A stretch of 64,000 nucleotides of DNA, taken from the NCBI GenBank assembly GCA_022839785.1, contig JALHJW010000001.1, positions 62,001-126,000 of the forward strand, written 5' to 3'. Both the position numbers and the translations under genes were made by a program. Shown in pieces: positions 17,060 through 24,507 of the stretch. Position 1 is the first letter of the stretch; each line of letters opens with the position of its first letter. This stretch comes from Desulfovibrio sp. (GTDB taxonomy: Bacteria; Desulfobacterota; Desulfovibrionia; Desulfovibrionales; Desulfovibrionaceae). The notes beneath the pieces are model-generated. The model ran no database searches and had not been told where the DNA came from. It saw only the letters and a list, made by a program, of their open reading frames with translations.

Positions 17060-18475
17060 CTAAAATTCAAGGATGTTGGCGGTCTTTTCGCGCAGAAAGG
17101 CAACGTTGGACTTGAGGCTCTGGCCGGCCCTGTCCTCGCCCGCGAGCACGAGGGAATCGAGGAATGCCACGCCCCGCGCCTTGACCTCGGCGAGGTCCTT
17201 GCCCTTGACGATGGCCAGGGCCAGGTTGGGGTCGAATTCGGTCGGGATGTCGTAGGGTTCGTCGGTGGGCACATGGGTCAGGACGGAGAGCCAGGGCTGC
17301 TCCTCCCAGGCGAAGCGGTCGATGCGCCCCACCCACGGGGTGAAGCGGTTGGACGGGTCCTCGGCGATGATGCGATATTCGATGCTCAGACCGTCGAAGG
17401 AGACGTCGTCCTGGGAATAACCCAGCTCCTCGCCCAGGGCGCAGCGCACCTGCTCTTTGATGAGATCCACGGGCCCTTCGTCGTTGATCTTCGAGATGGC
17501 CCCGGAAATGCCGTTCTCCACCTGGATGCGGGTGTTCACCTCCATGAGGAAGGGGTCGCCCTTGGGCGTGACGATCCATTCCCAGGTGCCCACGGAGTTG
17601 TACCCGACCTCCTTGGCGATGCGTAGCGAGTACTCCACGATGTCGTCCAGCACCTTGCCCGCGTCGAAACCGTAAGTCAGCTCGCCGGGCGCGAAGCCGG
17701 GCGCGACCTCGACGCGTTTCTGGCGGCCGGTGCTCTGGATGGTGCAGTTGCGCGTGCCGAAGTGGACGTGCGCGTCGCCGCGGCGGTTGCCGAGGATCTG
17801 CACCTCCAGGTGGTTGAAATCGAAAATGCGCTGCTCGATGAGCACGCCGGAGTCCTGGAACTGACGCTTGGCGTAGTTGCGCAGGCGGCGGTAGGTGGAG
17901 CGGAAGGTGTCCATGCGCTCCACCTCCTCGATGCCCATGCCGCCGCCTCCGGCCGAGGCCTTGAGCAGCACGAGGTGACGCTCGAACCCCTGGTCCGCCT
18001 GGAAGGCGAAGAGGCTCTGGGCCAGCTCCTCGGCCTCCATTTCGTCGTAGATGGGCCGGTCCGATCCGGGCACCGTGGGCACGCCAAGCCTGCGGGCCAG
18101 ACGCTTGGTATTGATCTTGTCGCCCAGTTCGCGGATCACGCCCCAGGAGGGGCCGATCCAGATGAGCGGCCTGTCGCGCTTGACCACGCGGCGGGCGAAG
18201 CGGAAGTCCTCGGCGAAGAAGCCGTAGCCGGGATGGATCGCGGTGGCCCCGGAGGCGTCGGCCACGGCCATCAGTTCGTTGGCGTCGTGGTAGGAGGACA
18301 CGCGGTAGACCGCGCCGTCGCCGCCGTGCGTGCGGGCGTGCCGGACATGGCCGGAATGCATGTCCTCCCTGGTGTGCACGGCCACGAAACCGAGGCCGAG
18401 CTTGCGGCAGGCGTTGATGATGCGGATGGCGATCTCGCCCCGGTTGGCGACCAGGACTTTATGGGCTGCGGACAC
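17060..18475 (-). CDS. accC: biotin carboxylase (acyl-CoA carboxylase subunit)
   Basis: A 471-residue ATP-grasp biotin carboxylase. The N-terminal MSAAHKVLVANRGEIAIRII is diagnostic, with AIHPGYGFFAEDFRFA, the glycine-rich ATP loop KASAGGGGMGIEEV, and MEVNTRIQVENGISG later. It carboxylates the carrier biotin using bicarbonate and ATP. The carrier domain itself is not fused. GTG 18475 is the start, preceded by AAGGGAG. It heads a tight three-gene operon with the fused carboxyltransferase and the carrier-like protein. It could serve fatty-acid synthesis or another acyl-CoA carboxylation. Confidence 0.93.
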   Translation of the reverse strand: MSAAHKVLVANRGEIAIRIINACRKLGLGFVAVHTREDMHSGHVRHARTHGGDGAVYRVSSYHDANELMAVADASGATAIHPGYGFFAEDFRFARRVVKRDRPLIWIGPSWGVIRELGDKINTKRLARRLGVPTVPGSDRPIYDEMEAEELAQSLFAFQADQGFERHLVLLKASAGGGGMGIEEVERMDTFRSTYRRLRNYAKRQFQDSGVLIEQRIFDFNHLEVQILGNRRGDAHVHFGTRNCTIQSTGRQKRVEVAPGFAPGELTYGFDAGKVLDDIVEYSLRIAKEVGYNSVGTWEWIVTPKGDPFLMEVNTRIQVENGISGAISKINDEGPVDLIKEQVRCALGEELGYSQDDVSFDGLSIEYRIIAEDPSNRFTPWVGRIDRFAWEEQPWLSVLTHVPTDEPYDIPTEFDPNLALAIVKGKDLAEVKARGVAFLDSLVLAGEDRAGQSLKSNVAFLREKTANILEF

Positions 18476-18691
18476 GCTGACTCTCCCTTTCTCTGACGCC
18501 GGACGAAACGGGCGGGACGGATGGCGGAACCGCGTTTCAGGCGGCCGTACTCGCGGCAGATCTCGCGGAATATGTCGTCGCCCCTGCTTCCCGGGACGGC
18601 CAAGGCCCGTTCCTGTTCACGCCGATGGTCCGGCAGTCTGTTGTGCGCGGTCCGGCCGCGCCTGTGCTGCTCGGCAGAGAAGCAACCGGCC

Positions 18692-18719
18692 TTTTGAACC
18701 GAGGCGGTAGGAATGTCAA
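18692..18719 (-). promoter_or_regulatory. predicted sigma70 promoter of the carboxylase operon
   Basis: Minus-strand TTGACA (18714-18719), 16 nt, TCAAAA (18692-18697). The leader to the accC start would be about 210 nt. Nothing else is recognisable in the 298-bp gap 18476-18773; no terminator is obvious for motB. Confidence 0.4.
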
Positions 18720-18773
18720 GCCTGCCCTCTCCGCCAGCCAAGCCTTGTACCGCGCCGCTTGCCGGGCGTCATC

Positions 18774-19508
18774 CTACTCGACGATCTTCTCCAGAACGAA
18801 CTCAACGCGCCTGTTCTTCTGCCTGTTCTCGGGGGAGTTGTTGGGGAAGAGCGGGTCGAGGTCGGCAAGGCCGGTGGCGGTCATCCGGTTCGGGCTGATG
18901 CCGAGGCTGACGAGGAGCCGCAGCACGTTGACCGCGCGCAGGGCCGAGAGTTCCCAGTTGTCCTGGAAACGGCTTCCGGCGCCCGGAGGCACGTCGTCGG
19001 TGTAGCCCTTGATGTTGATCATCTGGTCGGGATATTTGATGAAGAAGTTTTTCATGCGCATGATCACCTCGCGGCCCTCGGGCTTGAGGGTCGCGGACCC
19101 CGAGTCGAAAAGCACCTCGCTGGGCATGCGCAGGGTGATCTTGCCCTTGTCCAGCTTGGCCGAGACCACGCCCTCCACGCCCTGCGTGGTCTGCAGGAGC
19201 TTCACGTCCTGGAAGACGCGCTGCTGGGCCTGCTCGATCTGACGACGCATCTGGATCTGCTCCACCAGCACCGAGGCCTCCTTGACCGTGATCTTGGAGG
19301 TCGCGGGGCTGGCGTCCTTGCCGGAGAGCGCGGACTTGATGGCCGAGAAGTTCTCCGTGAACTGCTGCTTGTCGATGGTGGACATGGAGAAGAGGAGCAC
19401 GAAGAAGGTCAGGAGCAGCGTGACCATGTCGGCGTAGGTCAATATCCACTCGCCGCCCCGCTTCTCCTCCTCGTCTTCCTGTAGTCCGAGGCCCTCTTCA
19501 TCGTTCAT
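18774..19508 (-). CDS. motB: flagellar motor stator protein MotB
   Basis: A 244-residue stator subunit. A short acidic N-terminus is followed by GGEWILTYADMVTLLLTFFVLL, one membrane helix with the proton-channel Asp in YADMVTLL. The C-terminal OmpA-like peptidoglycan-binding domain (about 120-240) carries MINIKGYTDDVPPG and the conserved ENRQKNRRVEFVL. With MotA it forms the proton-driven torque generator anchored to the cell wall. The ATG at 19508 overlaps the end of motA by 11 nt, with GGGAG in the motA coding end, so the two are coupled. An in-frame start at 19556 would add a basic non-homologous stretch and is not used. Confidence 0.96.
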   Translation of the reverse strand: MNDEEGLGLQEDEEEKRGGEWILTYADMVTLLLTFFVLLFSMSTIDKQQFTENFSAIKSALSGKDASPATSKITVKEASVLVEQIQMRRQIEQAQQRVFQDVKLLQTTQGVEGVVSAKLDKGKITLRMPSEVLFDSGSATLKPEGREVIMRMKNFFIKYPDQMINIKGYTDDVPPGAGSRFQDNWELSALRAVNVLRLLVSLGISPNRMTATGLADLDPLFPNNSPENRQKNRRVEFVLEKIVE

Positions 19509-20253
19509 ACTTGCGCTCCCTGGGGGCGATGAACGACGAGAGCTTCTCGTACACAAGGCGCGGGTTGTTGTTTTCGAGGATGGATTTGGCGCCCTCGAAA
19601 ATGATCTCCAGGTTCAGAATCTCCTGCTGCGTGCGGGCGTTGAGCTTGCCCGCGATGGGCATGAAGAAGAGGTTGGAGAGCATGGAGCCGTAGAAGGTGG
19701 TGATCAGGGCCACGGCCATGCCGGGGCCGAGCGCCTTGGGGTCGTCGAGGTGGCCGAGCATCTGGATGAGGCCGATGAGCGTGCCGATCATGCCGAACGC
19801 CGGGGCGTAGTGGGCCAGCCCGCGGAACACGTCCTGGCCGATCTTGTGGCGGCGCTTCATGGCCCCGATCTCGATGCGCAGCGTGTCGCGGATGAGCGCC
19901 GGATCGGCGTTGTCCGCGATGAGCTGGCAGGACTTCTTGAGCACCGCGTTCTCGGTCTGGATGTTTTCCAGCGCCAGCAGGCCCTCGCGACGGCTGATCT
20001 CAGCGACCTTGACCATGATGTCCACGACCTCGCGCGGCCGCACCTTGCGCGATGCGAAGATCTTCACCCCGGCGTAGAAGGCCTGCACGACCTCCTCGAA
20101 AGGGAAGGCCACGCTGATGGCCGCGAGCGAACCGCCGAAGACGATCATCATGCTCGGCACGTCCACGAACTGCAGGATCGAGCTGCCGAGCATGATCGCG
20201 CCGGTGACCAGCGCCAGGCCCACGACGAGACCGAGTAGGGTCGCAATATCCAT
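19498..20253 (-). CDS. motA: flagellar motor stator protein MotA
   Basis: A 251-residue MotA/PomA-type protein with four membrane helices: two at the N-terminus (DIATLLGLVVGLALVTGAIM and PSMMIVFGGSLAAISVAF) and two near 150-205 (APAFGMIGTLIGLIQML and AVALITTFYGSMLSNLFF). The cytoplasmic loop has the charged residues that contact FliG. It couples proton flow to flagellar rotation with MotB. It faces away from the purine nucleoside phosphorylase gene across 117 bp. No clear promoter is visible on its strand. Confidence 0.96.
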   Translation of the reverse strand: MDIATLLGLVVGLALVTGAIMLGSSILQFVDVPSMMIVFGGSLAAISVAFPFEEVVQAFYAGVKIFASRKVRPREVVDIMVKVAEISRREGLLALENIQTENAVLKKSCQLIADNADPALIRDTLRIEIGAMKRRHKIGQDVFRGLAHYAPAFGMIGTLIGLIQMLGHLDDPKALGPGMAVALITTFYGSMLSNLFFMPIAGKLNARTQQEILNLEIIFEGAKSILENNNPRLVYEKLSSFIAPRERKYER

Positions 20254-20281
20254 GTGTTACGCCTGTACGTAGAGGATCATC

Positions 20282-20311
20282 TTGACATCTCCCGCTCCCG
20301 GCGGACAAAAT
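20282..20311 (+). promoter_or_regulatory. predicted sigma70 promoter of purine nucleoside phosphorylase
   Basis: TTGACA (20282-20287), 18 nt, CAAAAT (20306-20311), about 60 nt before the chosen ATG at 20371. Confidence 0.5.
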
Positions 20312-20370
20312 CCGGCACGGCTGCACGCCCAAGATCGCGGAGCCACACTCCTAGCAGGTTCGGTTTGTAC

Positions 20371-21192
20371 ATGCAAAACGCATCGAAAGTCCAGCAAGCA
20401 GCCGCGCTCCTTGGCGAACGCCTGGGCGGGGTCGCGGCCGACGCCGTGGGCGTGGTCCTCGGCACCGGCCTGGGCGACTGGTCGAAGCGCCTCACGGCGG
20501 CCCGCATCCCGTATGCCGATCTGCCCGGGTTCCCGGCCTCTACCGTGCCGGGGCACGAAGGCGCGCTGCTCACGGGCAGCGTGGGCGGACGACAGGTCCT
20601 GGCCCTCTCGGGCCGTTTCCACCTCTACGAGGGCTACGCCCCTGACGCGGTCTGTCACGGCGTGCGCACCCTGGCCGCCGCGGGCGTGCGCACCGTCGTG
20701 CTCACCAACGCGGCCGGAGCGCTCAACCCGCAGTTCGAGACCGGCAGCCTGATGTGCATCACCGACCACATCAACTGGACGGGCCGCAGCCCGCTCTGCG
20801 GTCCCAACCACGACGCCTGGGGACCGCGCTTCCCGGACATGTCCTGCCCGTGGAGCCCGCGCCTGGCCGGGCTGGCCGTCGCCGCCTCGCTCGAACTGGG
20901 GATTCGTCTGGAACGGGGAACCTACCTGCAGGTTTCAGGGCCGCAGATGGAGACGCCCGCCGAGACGCGCGTCTACCGCATGCTCGGCGCGGACGCCGTG
21001 GGCATGTCCACGGTGCAGGAGGCCATCGCGCTCCGGCACATGGGCGTGGAGCTGCTCGGCATCTCCTGCCTGACCAACAAGAACCTGCCGGACTGCATGG
21101 AAGAGGCCTCGCTGGAGATGGTTTTGGCCCAGGCGGGACGCAGCGCGGGCCTGCTGGCGGCCCTCCTGGACGCGGTCATCCCCCGGCTGTAG
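20371..21192 (+). CDS. purine-nucleoside phosphorylase (trimeric PNP family)
   Basis: A 273-residue enzyme cleaving inosine or guanosine with phosphate to base plus ribose-1-phosphate in purine salvage. Family motifs are in order: VVLGTGLGDW (phosphate-binding start), GRFHLYEGY, TVVLTNAAGALNP with GSLMCITDHINWTG, QVSGPQMETPAE, and GADAVGMSTVQEAIA plus CLTNKN for base recognition. Length and order match low-molecular-mass PNP. ATG 20371 is used because homology begins there and the predicted promoter lies upstream; the longer frame from 20254 would include the promoter. The ribosome site is weak. Confidence 0.94.
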   Translation: MQNASKVQQAAALLGERLGGVAADAVGVVLGTGLGDWSKRLTAARIPYADLPGFPASTVPGHEGALLTGSVGGRQVLALSGRFHLYEGYAPDAVCHGVRTLAAAGVRTVVLTNAAGALNPQFETGSLMCITDHINWTGRSPLCGPNHDAWGPRFPDMSCPWSPRLAGLAVAASLELGIRLERGTYLQVSGPQMETPAETRVYRMLGADAVGMSTVQEAIALRHMGVELLGISCLTNKNLPDCMEEASLEMVLAQAGRSAGLLAALLDAVIPRL

Positions 21193-21244
21193 CGCCTGCG
21201 CATACGCACCCGCGGTACGGAACGTGCAACGCCGGACACGCGGG

Positions 21245-21271
21245 TAAAGTTTTCCCCGCCCCGGCCGATCA
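21245..21271 (+). promoter_or_regulatory. near-consensus sigma28 (FliA) flagellar promoter
   Basis: TAAAGTTT (21245-21252), exactly 11 nt, GCCGATCA (21264-21271). The consensus is TAAAGTTT-N11-GCCGATAA, so 15 of 16 defined bases match. It lies about 40 nt before the ATG of the FlgO-like lipoprotein and places that gene in the late flagellar regulon. Confidence 0.8.
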
Positions 21272-21310
21272 TGGCCGTAGGAACGCCCGAAGGCGTCCGG
21301 AGAGACAACC

Positions 21311-22075
21311 ATGCGCATCCTCTACCGCATCGCCCTGCACGCCGGTTCGGCCGCAGCCGTCCTGACGGGGCTGCTGGCCGTGCTTCTCGCCACCCTGTCG
21401 CTGCCCGGCTGCTCCGCGCAGACCTTCGAGGAAATCCACGCCGCGACGCAGCGCATAAGCCCGCCCAAAAAGAGCTGCGACACCGAAACCTGCATCCGCA
21501 ACGCCAATTATGAGGCTGCGGAAACCCTGGCCTCCAACCTCAAGGCGCAGAAAATCGATCCCGACGAACTGATCGTGCTCTCCACCTTCGTGGATGTGGA
21601 CGACCTGGGCCGCTCCACCACCCTGGGCCGCCTCATTCCCCAGCAGATATCCTCCCGGCTGGCCCAGAAGGGCTGGCGGACCGTGGAAATCAAGGACATG
21701 CCTCCCCAGATCGAGGTCCGCGAAGGATCGGGCGAATTCGCCCTGTCCCGCCGCGTGGAGCCGGTGAACAAGCGCGACACGGGCTACGCCGTGCTCGCCG
21801 GGACCTATGCCGTCGGCGCGAACACGGTCATGGTCAACGCCCGCATCATCCGCAGCAAGGACCACGTGGTTCTGGCCGGGGCGGACTACGATCTGCCCGC
21901 CACACTCAACGTGCAGAAGCTGGCCGAAGTCGATCTCAACGGCTCGTTCGGCGGGACGCCGGGAGGGGGCACCGGCATCGCGCCCAGCGTCTCCACTGTC
22001 CTGCCCCAGACGCGGGGCAACGGGCAGTCCGCGGCCGCCCCGGCCGGCGCGACCAGAGTCCGCCGCATGCGCTGA
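21311..22075 (+). CDS. FlgO-family outer-membrane lipoprotein
   Basis: A 254-residue lipoprotein. The signal peptide ends in LSLPGC (lipobox, Cys near residue 35). The FlgO domain spans roughly residues 65-205, with IVLSTFVDVDDLGRSTTLGRL, QISSRLAQKGWRTVEIK, SGEFALSRR and AVLAGTYAVGANTVMVNARII. FlgO proteins are outer-membrane components tied to flagella in vibrios and other Gram-negatives. The gene lies near motAB and behind a sigma28-type promoter, which independently supports a motility role. A Gly/Ala/Pro-rich, probably disordered tail ends the protein. The assignment is by domain pattern; it is not a strict FlgO orthologue. Confidence 0.82.
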   Translation: MRILYRIALHAGSAAAVLTGLLAVLLATLSLPGCSAQTFEEIHAATQRISPPKKSCDTETCIRNANYEAAETLASNLKAQKIDPDELIVLSTFVDVDDLGRSTTLGRLIPQQISSRLAQKGWRTVEIKDMPPQIEVREGSGEFALSRRVEPVNKRDTGYAVLAGTYAVGANTVMVNARIIRSKDHVVLAGADYDLPATLNVQKLAEVDLNGSFGGTPGGGTGIAPSVSTVLPQTRGNGQSAAAPAGATRVRRMR

Positions 22076-22130
22076 AGGCTCCCCCGGCCTCCTTGCCCTT
22101 TTGCCGTCGACCTGCTAGAGGCTCGCATGA

Positions 22131-22168
22131 CCGGACGCGCGGCCGCTTGGCCGCTTCCGGCATTTTTT
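22131..22168 (+). terminator. rho-independent terminator before infA
   Basis: GCGGCC (22139-22144), GCTT loop, GGCCGC (22149-22154), with outer CCGG/CCGG pairing, followed by CATTTTTT (22161-22168). It ends 17 nt before the infA ATG, so it either ends the FlgO-like transcript or acts as an attenuator for infA. Confidence 0.7.
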
Positions 22169-22184
22169 CCCTTTTGGAGGTTGC

Positions 22185-22403
22185 ATGGCCAAGGAAGACG
22201 CGATCGAAGTCGACGGCGTTGTGCAGGAAGCCCTGCCCAACGCCATGTTCCGCGTTGAACTCGAAAACGGGCACGAGGTGCTGGCCCACATTTCCGGCAA
22301 GATGCGCAAGTACTACATCCGCATCCTGCCCGGCGACAAGGTCAAGGTCGAACTTTCTCCGTACGACCTGACCCGTGGCCGCATCACCTACCGCCTCAAG
22401 TAG
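22185..22403 (+). CDS. infA: translation initiation factor IF-1
   Basis: A 72-residue OB-fold protein, full length for the family: MAKEDAIEVDGVVQEALPNA, then HEVLAHISGKMRKYYIRILPGD and a C-terminal LTRGRITYRLK. It binds the ribosomal A site during initiation. TTTTGGAGG sits just upstream of the ATG. A terminator hairpin lies within the 5' region, and a cold-shock gene follows 39 bp later. Confidence 0.98.
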   Translation: MAKEDAIEVDGVVQEALPNAMFRVELENGHEVLAHISGKMRKYYIRILPGDKVKVELSPYDLTRGRITYRLK

Positions 22404-22442
22404 TCCGCGACGGCCCGTCGGGTCGTCGCGCGGAGCCCTCCC

Positions 22443-22682
22443 ATGAAACGCAGCGGCACCGTCACTTGGTTCAACGAGATCAAAGGGTTCGGCTTTCTCC
22501 GCGACGACGACGCGGGGGACGACGTGTACGTCGACTACGCCGCTGTGGAGCGCGAAGGCTTCCGCACCCTGCATCCCGGCGAACGGGTCGAGTTCCGGCG
22601 CGTCGAAGAGGGCGGCGGCGTCAAGGCCGCCCAGGTCCGCATTCCCGCCCCCGCCTCCGCGGCGGCGTCCTCAGACGCCTGA
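22443..22682 (+). CDS. cold-shock-domain protein
   Basis: A 79-residue CSD protein: MKRSGTVTWFNEIKGFGFL carries the RNP1-like KGFGFL, and DDVYVDYAAV replaces the usual DxFxHxS RNP2 motif. In the canonical motif Phe and His contact nucleic acid; here the positions read V-Y-V-D-Y, a divergent version. It probably binds single-stranded RNA or DNA. An Ala/Ser-rich tail follows. It lies behind infA and overlaps the end of the convergent CheX-like gene by 12 nt. Confidence 0.9.
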   Translation: MKRSGTVTWFNEIKGFGFLRDDDAGDDVYVDYAAVEREGFRTLHPGERVEFRRVEEGGGVKAAQVRIPAPASAAASSDA

Positions 22683-23562
22683 GCCCCGCGCCCCCCGGAC
22701 GAAAAGCACGCACTCCCCGATGGACGTGGTCAGCGCCAGCCTGACTGCGCCCGCACAGACCTCCCCGGACAGTTCACCCGGTCCGTAGACTTCCGTCCCC
22801 TGGGGTTCGCAGCCCGGCGCGTCGGTCCGCCGCGCAAGGCAGACGGCCAGGGCTGCGGACGAGACGAAATCTCGCAGTATCTCGCGGATCAGACGCTCAT
22901 CCAGGGTCTGACGGCCCTGCAGACAGTAGACGAGGGCCAGAAGGGTGCGGCGCGGAAGCACGGCGGCAAGGGAGAAGACCTCCTCCTGTCCGCTGCCCGC
23001 GCGCACAGATGGCCAGAGCGCCGGGCGGAACCCCGGGCCGTGCGAGCCGGGCGCTGGGGGGATCGGCTCGCACGATGCGGGCCGTGCCGCTCATGCCCCG
23101 GGCCAGCAGGCGCACGAAGGCCCCTGCCGCGGCCGCGGCCCACGGCCCGCCGGACGCCTCCAGCACCGGCTCAAGAATGCTGGCGCAGCGACCGTTGTCG
23201 GCATGGAAGGCCCGCAGCAGCGCATCAAGCTGCGCGTAGTCGAGCAGGCGCTCCCTGACCAGCCATTCGCCGAGGTAGAGATGGCTTCCGGCCTGGAGCA
23301 GGAGCAGTCCGTCCAGCTGCGCTACGGAAAGACGTCCCAGGGCCAGGGCGATCTCGCCGAAGCGGCCGCCGCGGGTCCGCTGCAGGCGGACCACCTCCTC
23401 CACCTGGGCCGGGGTCATCAGGCCGCGCTCGATGGCCAACGCCCCCAGGGGACGGTTGACCCGGCCCTGTTCCTCCAGCCCCTGAGCCAGGCGGGATGGG
23501 GCGAACCGTCCCCGCTCCGCGAGGAACTCGCCGAACAGCCTGCCGTAGAATACGCTGCTCAT
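22671..23562 (-). pseudogene. CheX-like chemotaxis gene with a frameshift in a 6-G/C run
   Basis: Two overlapping minus-strand frames together make one protein. The 5' frame (from ATG 23562) has repeated segments of the kind LGALAIERGLMTPAQVEEVV and FGEIALALGRLSVAQLDGLL, as in GspE/MshE N-terminal-like domains, and then AAAAAGAFVRLLARGMSGTARIVRADP. The 3' frame continues with RPALWPSVRAGSGQEEVFSL and ends at 22671. Removing one base from the C run (plus-strand Gs 23056-23061) joins them without a stop, giving about 296 residues. The C-terminal part resembles CheX/CheC-type phosphatases, a tentative call supported by cheW next door. The shift may be a real mutation, phase variation, or a sequencing error in a homopolymer. 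Confidence 0.6.
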
Positions 23563-23623
23563 GGTGCGCGAACGGGCCCGGCCGCATCGTCCGGCACAGC
23601 CGCCGACGCCTGCGGCCCGGGCT

Positions 23624-24139
23624 TCAGCCGACCGCTTCCGCGGCCGGGGAGTCCTGCTCGCCGACGCAACGCGCCAAAGCAAGCTCATCCGCGGAAAAGA
23701 CCTTGTCGATGTCCAGGATGATCACGAAATCCGCGTCCTGCTTGCCCATGCCGCGGATGAACCGGGTGTCGATGCTGGCGCCCATGCGGGGGGCGGGCTC
23801 GATGGCATCGGGGTCCATCTCGTAGACCTCGCGCACGGAATCGACCAGGGCTCCGAGCACGGTCTCCTCGCCGTCCACCTCCACTTCGACGATGATGATG
23901 CAGGTATTCACCGTGGCGTCGGTCCGGGGCAGGCCGAATTTGAGCCGCATGTCCACCACCGGCACGGCGTGGCCGCGCAGGTTGATGACGCCGCGCATGA
24001 ACTCCGGCGTGCGGGGGATGCGGGTGATGGTGGTCAGTTCGAGAACTTCGCGGACGGAACCGATGTCCAGGGCGAAGATCTCCTCGGCCAGCTCGAACGT
24101 CAGATACTGATTGGTCTGCTTGGCGAGATCGGTGCTCAT
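23624..24139 (-). CDS. cheW: chemotaxis coupling protein CheW
   Basis: A 171-residue single-domain CheW. It shows NQYLTFELAEEIFALDIGSVREVLE, then TRIPRTPEFMRGVINLRGHAVPVVDMRLKFG, the core that bridges chemoreceptors and CheA, and ends with VIILDIDKVFS and an acidic tail. GGAGGGCGC precedes the ATG. An upstream TATAAT (minus strand 24227-24232) could be its -10, though no good -35 is seen. The downstream CheX-like gene starts 61 nt after its stop. Confidence 0.96.
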   Translation of the reverse strand: MSTDLAKQTNQYLTFELAEEIFALDIGSVREVLELTTITRIPRTPEFMRGVINLRGHAVPVVDMRLKFGLPRTDATVNTCIIIVEVEVDGEETVLGALVDSVREVYEMDPDAIEPAPRMGASIDTRFIRGMGKQDADFVIILDIDKVFSADELALARCVGEQDSPAAEAVG

Positions 24140-24305
24140 GCGCCCTCCGCTCCGGTCTGGACCGGCTTGTGGATTTTTCCTGCAGATTTCCTACGCAATC
24201 GGCGGAGCGGACGCAAGTATTCAGGAATTATAGTTTCATTATCCTACAGGCATGCCCCTTGCTCAGCGACTCGACAGCAGGAAAAACATTCCCGCGGAGG
24301 TTCGC

Positions 24306-24458
24306 ATGCGGCTCATCGTGTTGTTTGTCCTGCTCTCCGTCATTGCGGCGGCAGCCATCGAACGGATCGTCCACCCGCCGCTGCGCTGGAACGAGCGCAG
24401 CTACATCCGGATCGACGGCAGAAACTGCCCGCTCTTCATTCCCGCGGACGCGCGGTAA
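24306..24458 (+). CDS. 50-residue membrane or exported peptide, unknown
   Basis: Starts MRLIVLFVLLSVIAAAAIER after a GGAGG ribosome site (24296-24300 region) and continues with a 30-residue polar part, HPPLRWNERSYIRIDGRNC then PLFIPADAR. It is either a single-pass membrane microprotein or a very small secreted peptide with one Cys. A longer in-frame start at 24252 lacks a ribosome site. The coding call rests on the ribosome site and the clean signal-like N-terminus. It converges on the next gene across a hairpin. Confidence 0.55.
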   Translation: MRLIVLFVLLSVIAAAAIERIVHPPLRWNERSYIRIDGRNCPLFIPADAR

Positions 24459-24476
24459 AGCGGACGGAGATGCGCA

Positions 24477-24507
24477 CGGGCCCCGTGGGGAAACCTCACG
24501 GGGCCCG
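24477..24507. terminator. GC-rich hairpin between convergent genes
   Basis: CGGGCCCCGTG (24477-24487) pairs with CACGGGGCCCG (24497-24507). It overlaps the stop codon of the minus-strand gene (24496-24498). There is no U-tract on either side, so a terminator role is only likely, not certain. Confidence 0.45.

Noticed and set aside
20254..20370. Sigma54-like TGGC...TTGG stretch upstream of motA
   Set aside because: The GG-to-GC spacing is wrong and the second element lacks TTGC.
24140..24220. GCCGATTG upstream of cheW as a sigma28 -10
   Set aside because: No TAAA-type element lies 11 nt upstream; a sigma70-like TATAAT nearby is a better candidate.
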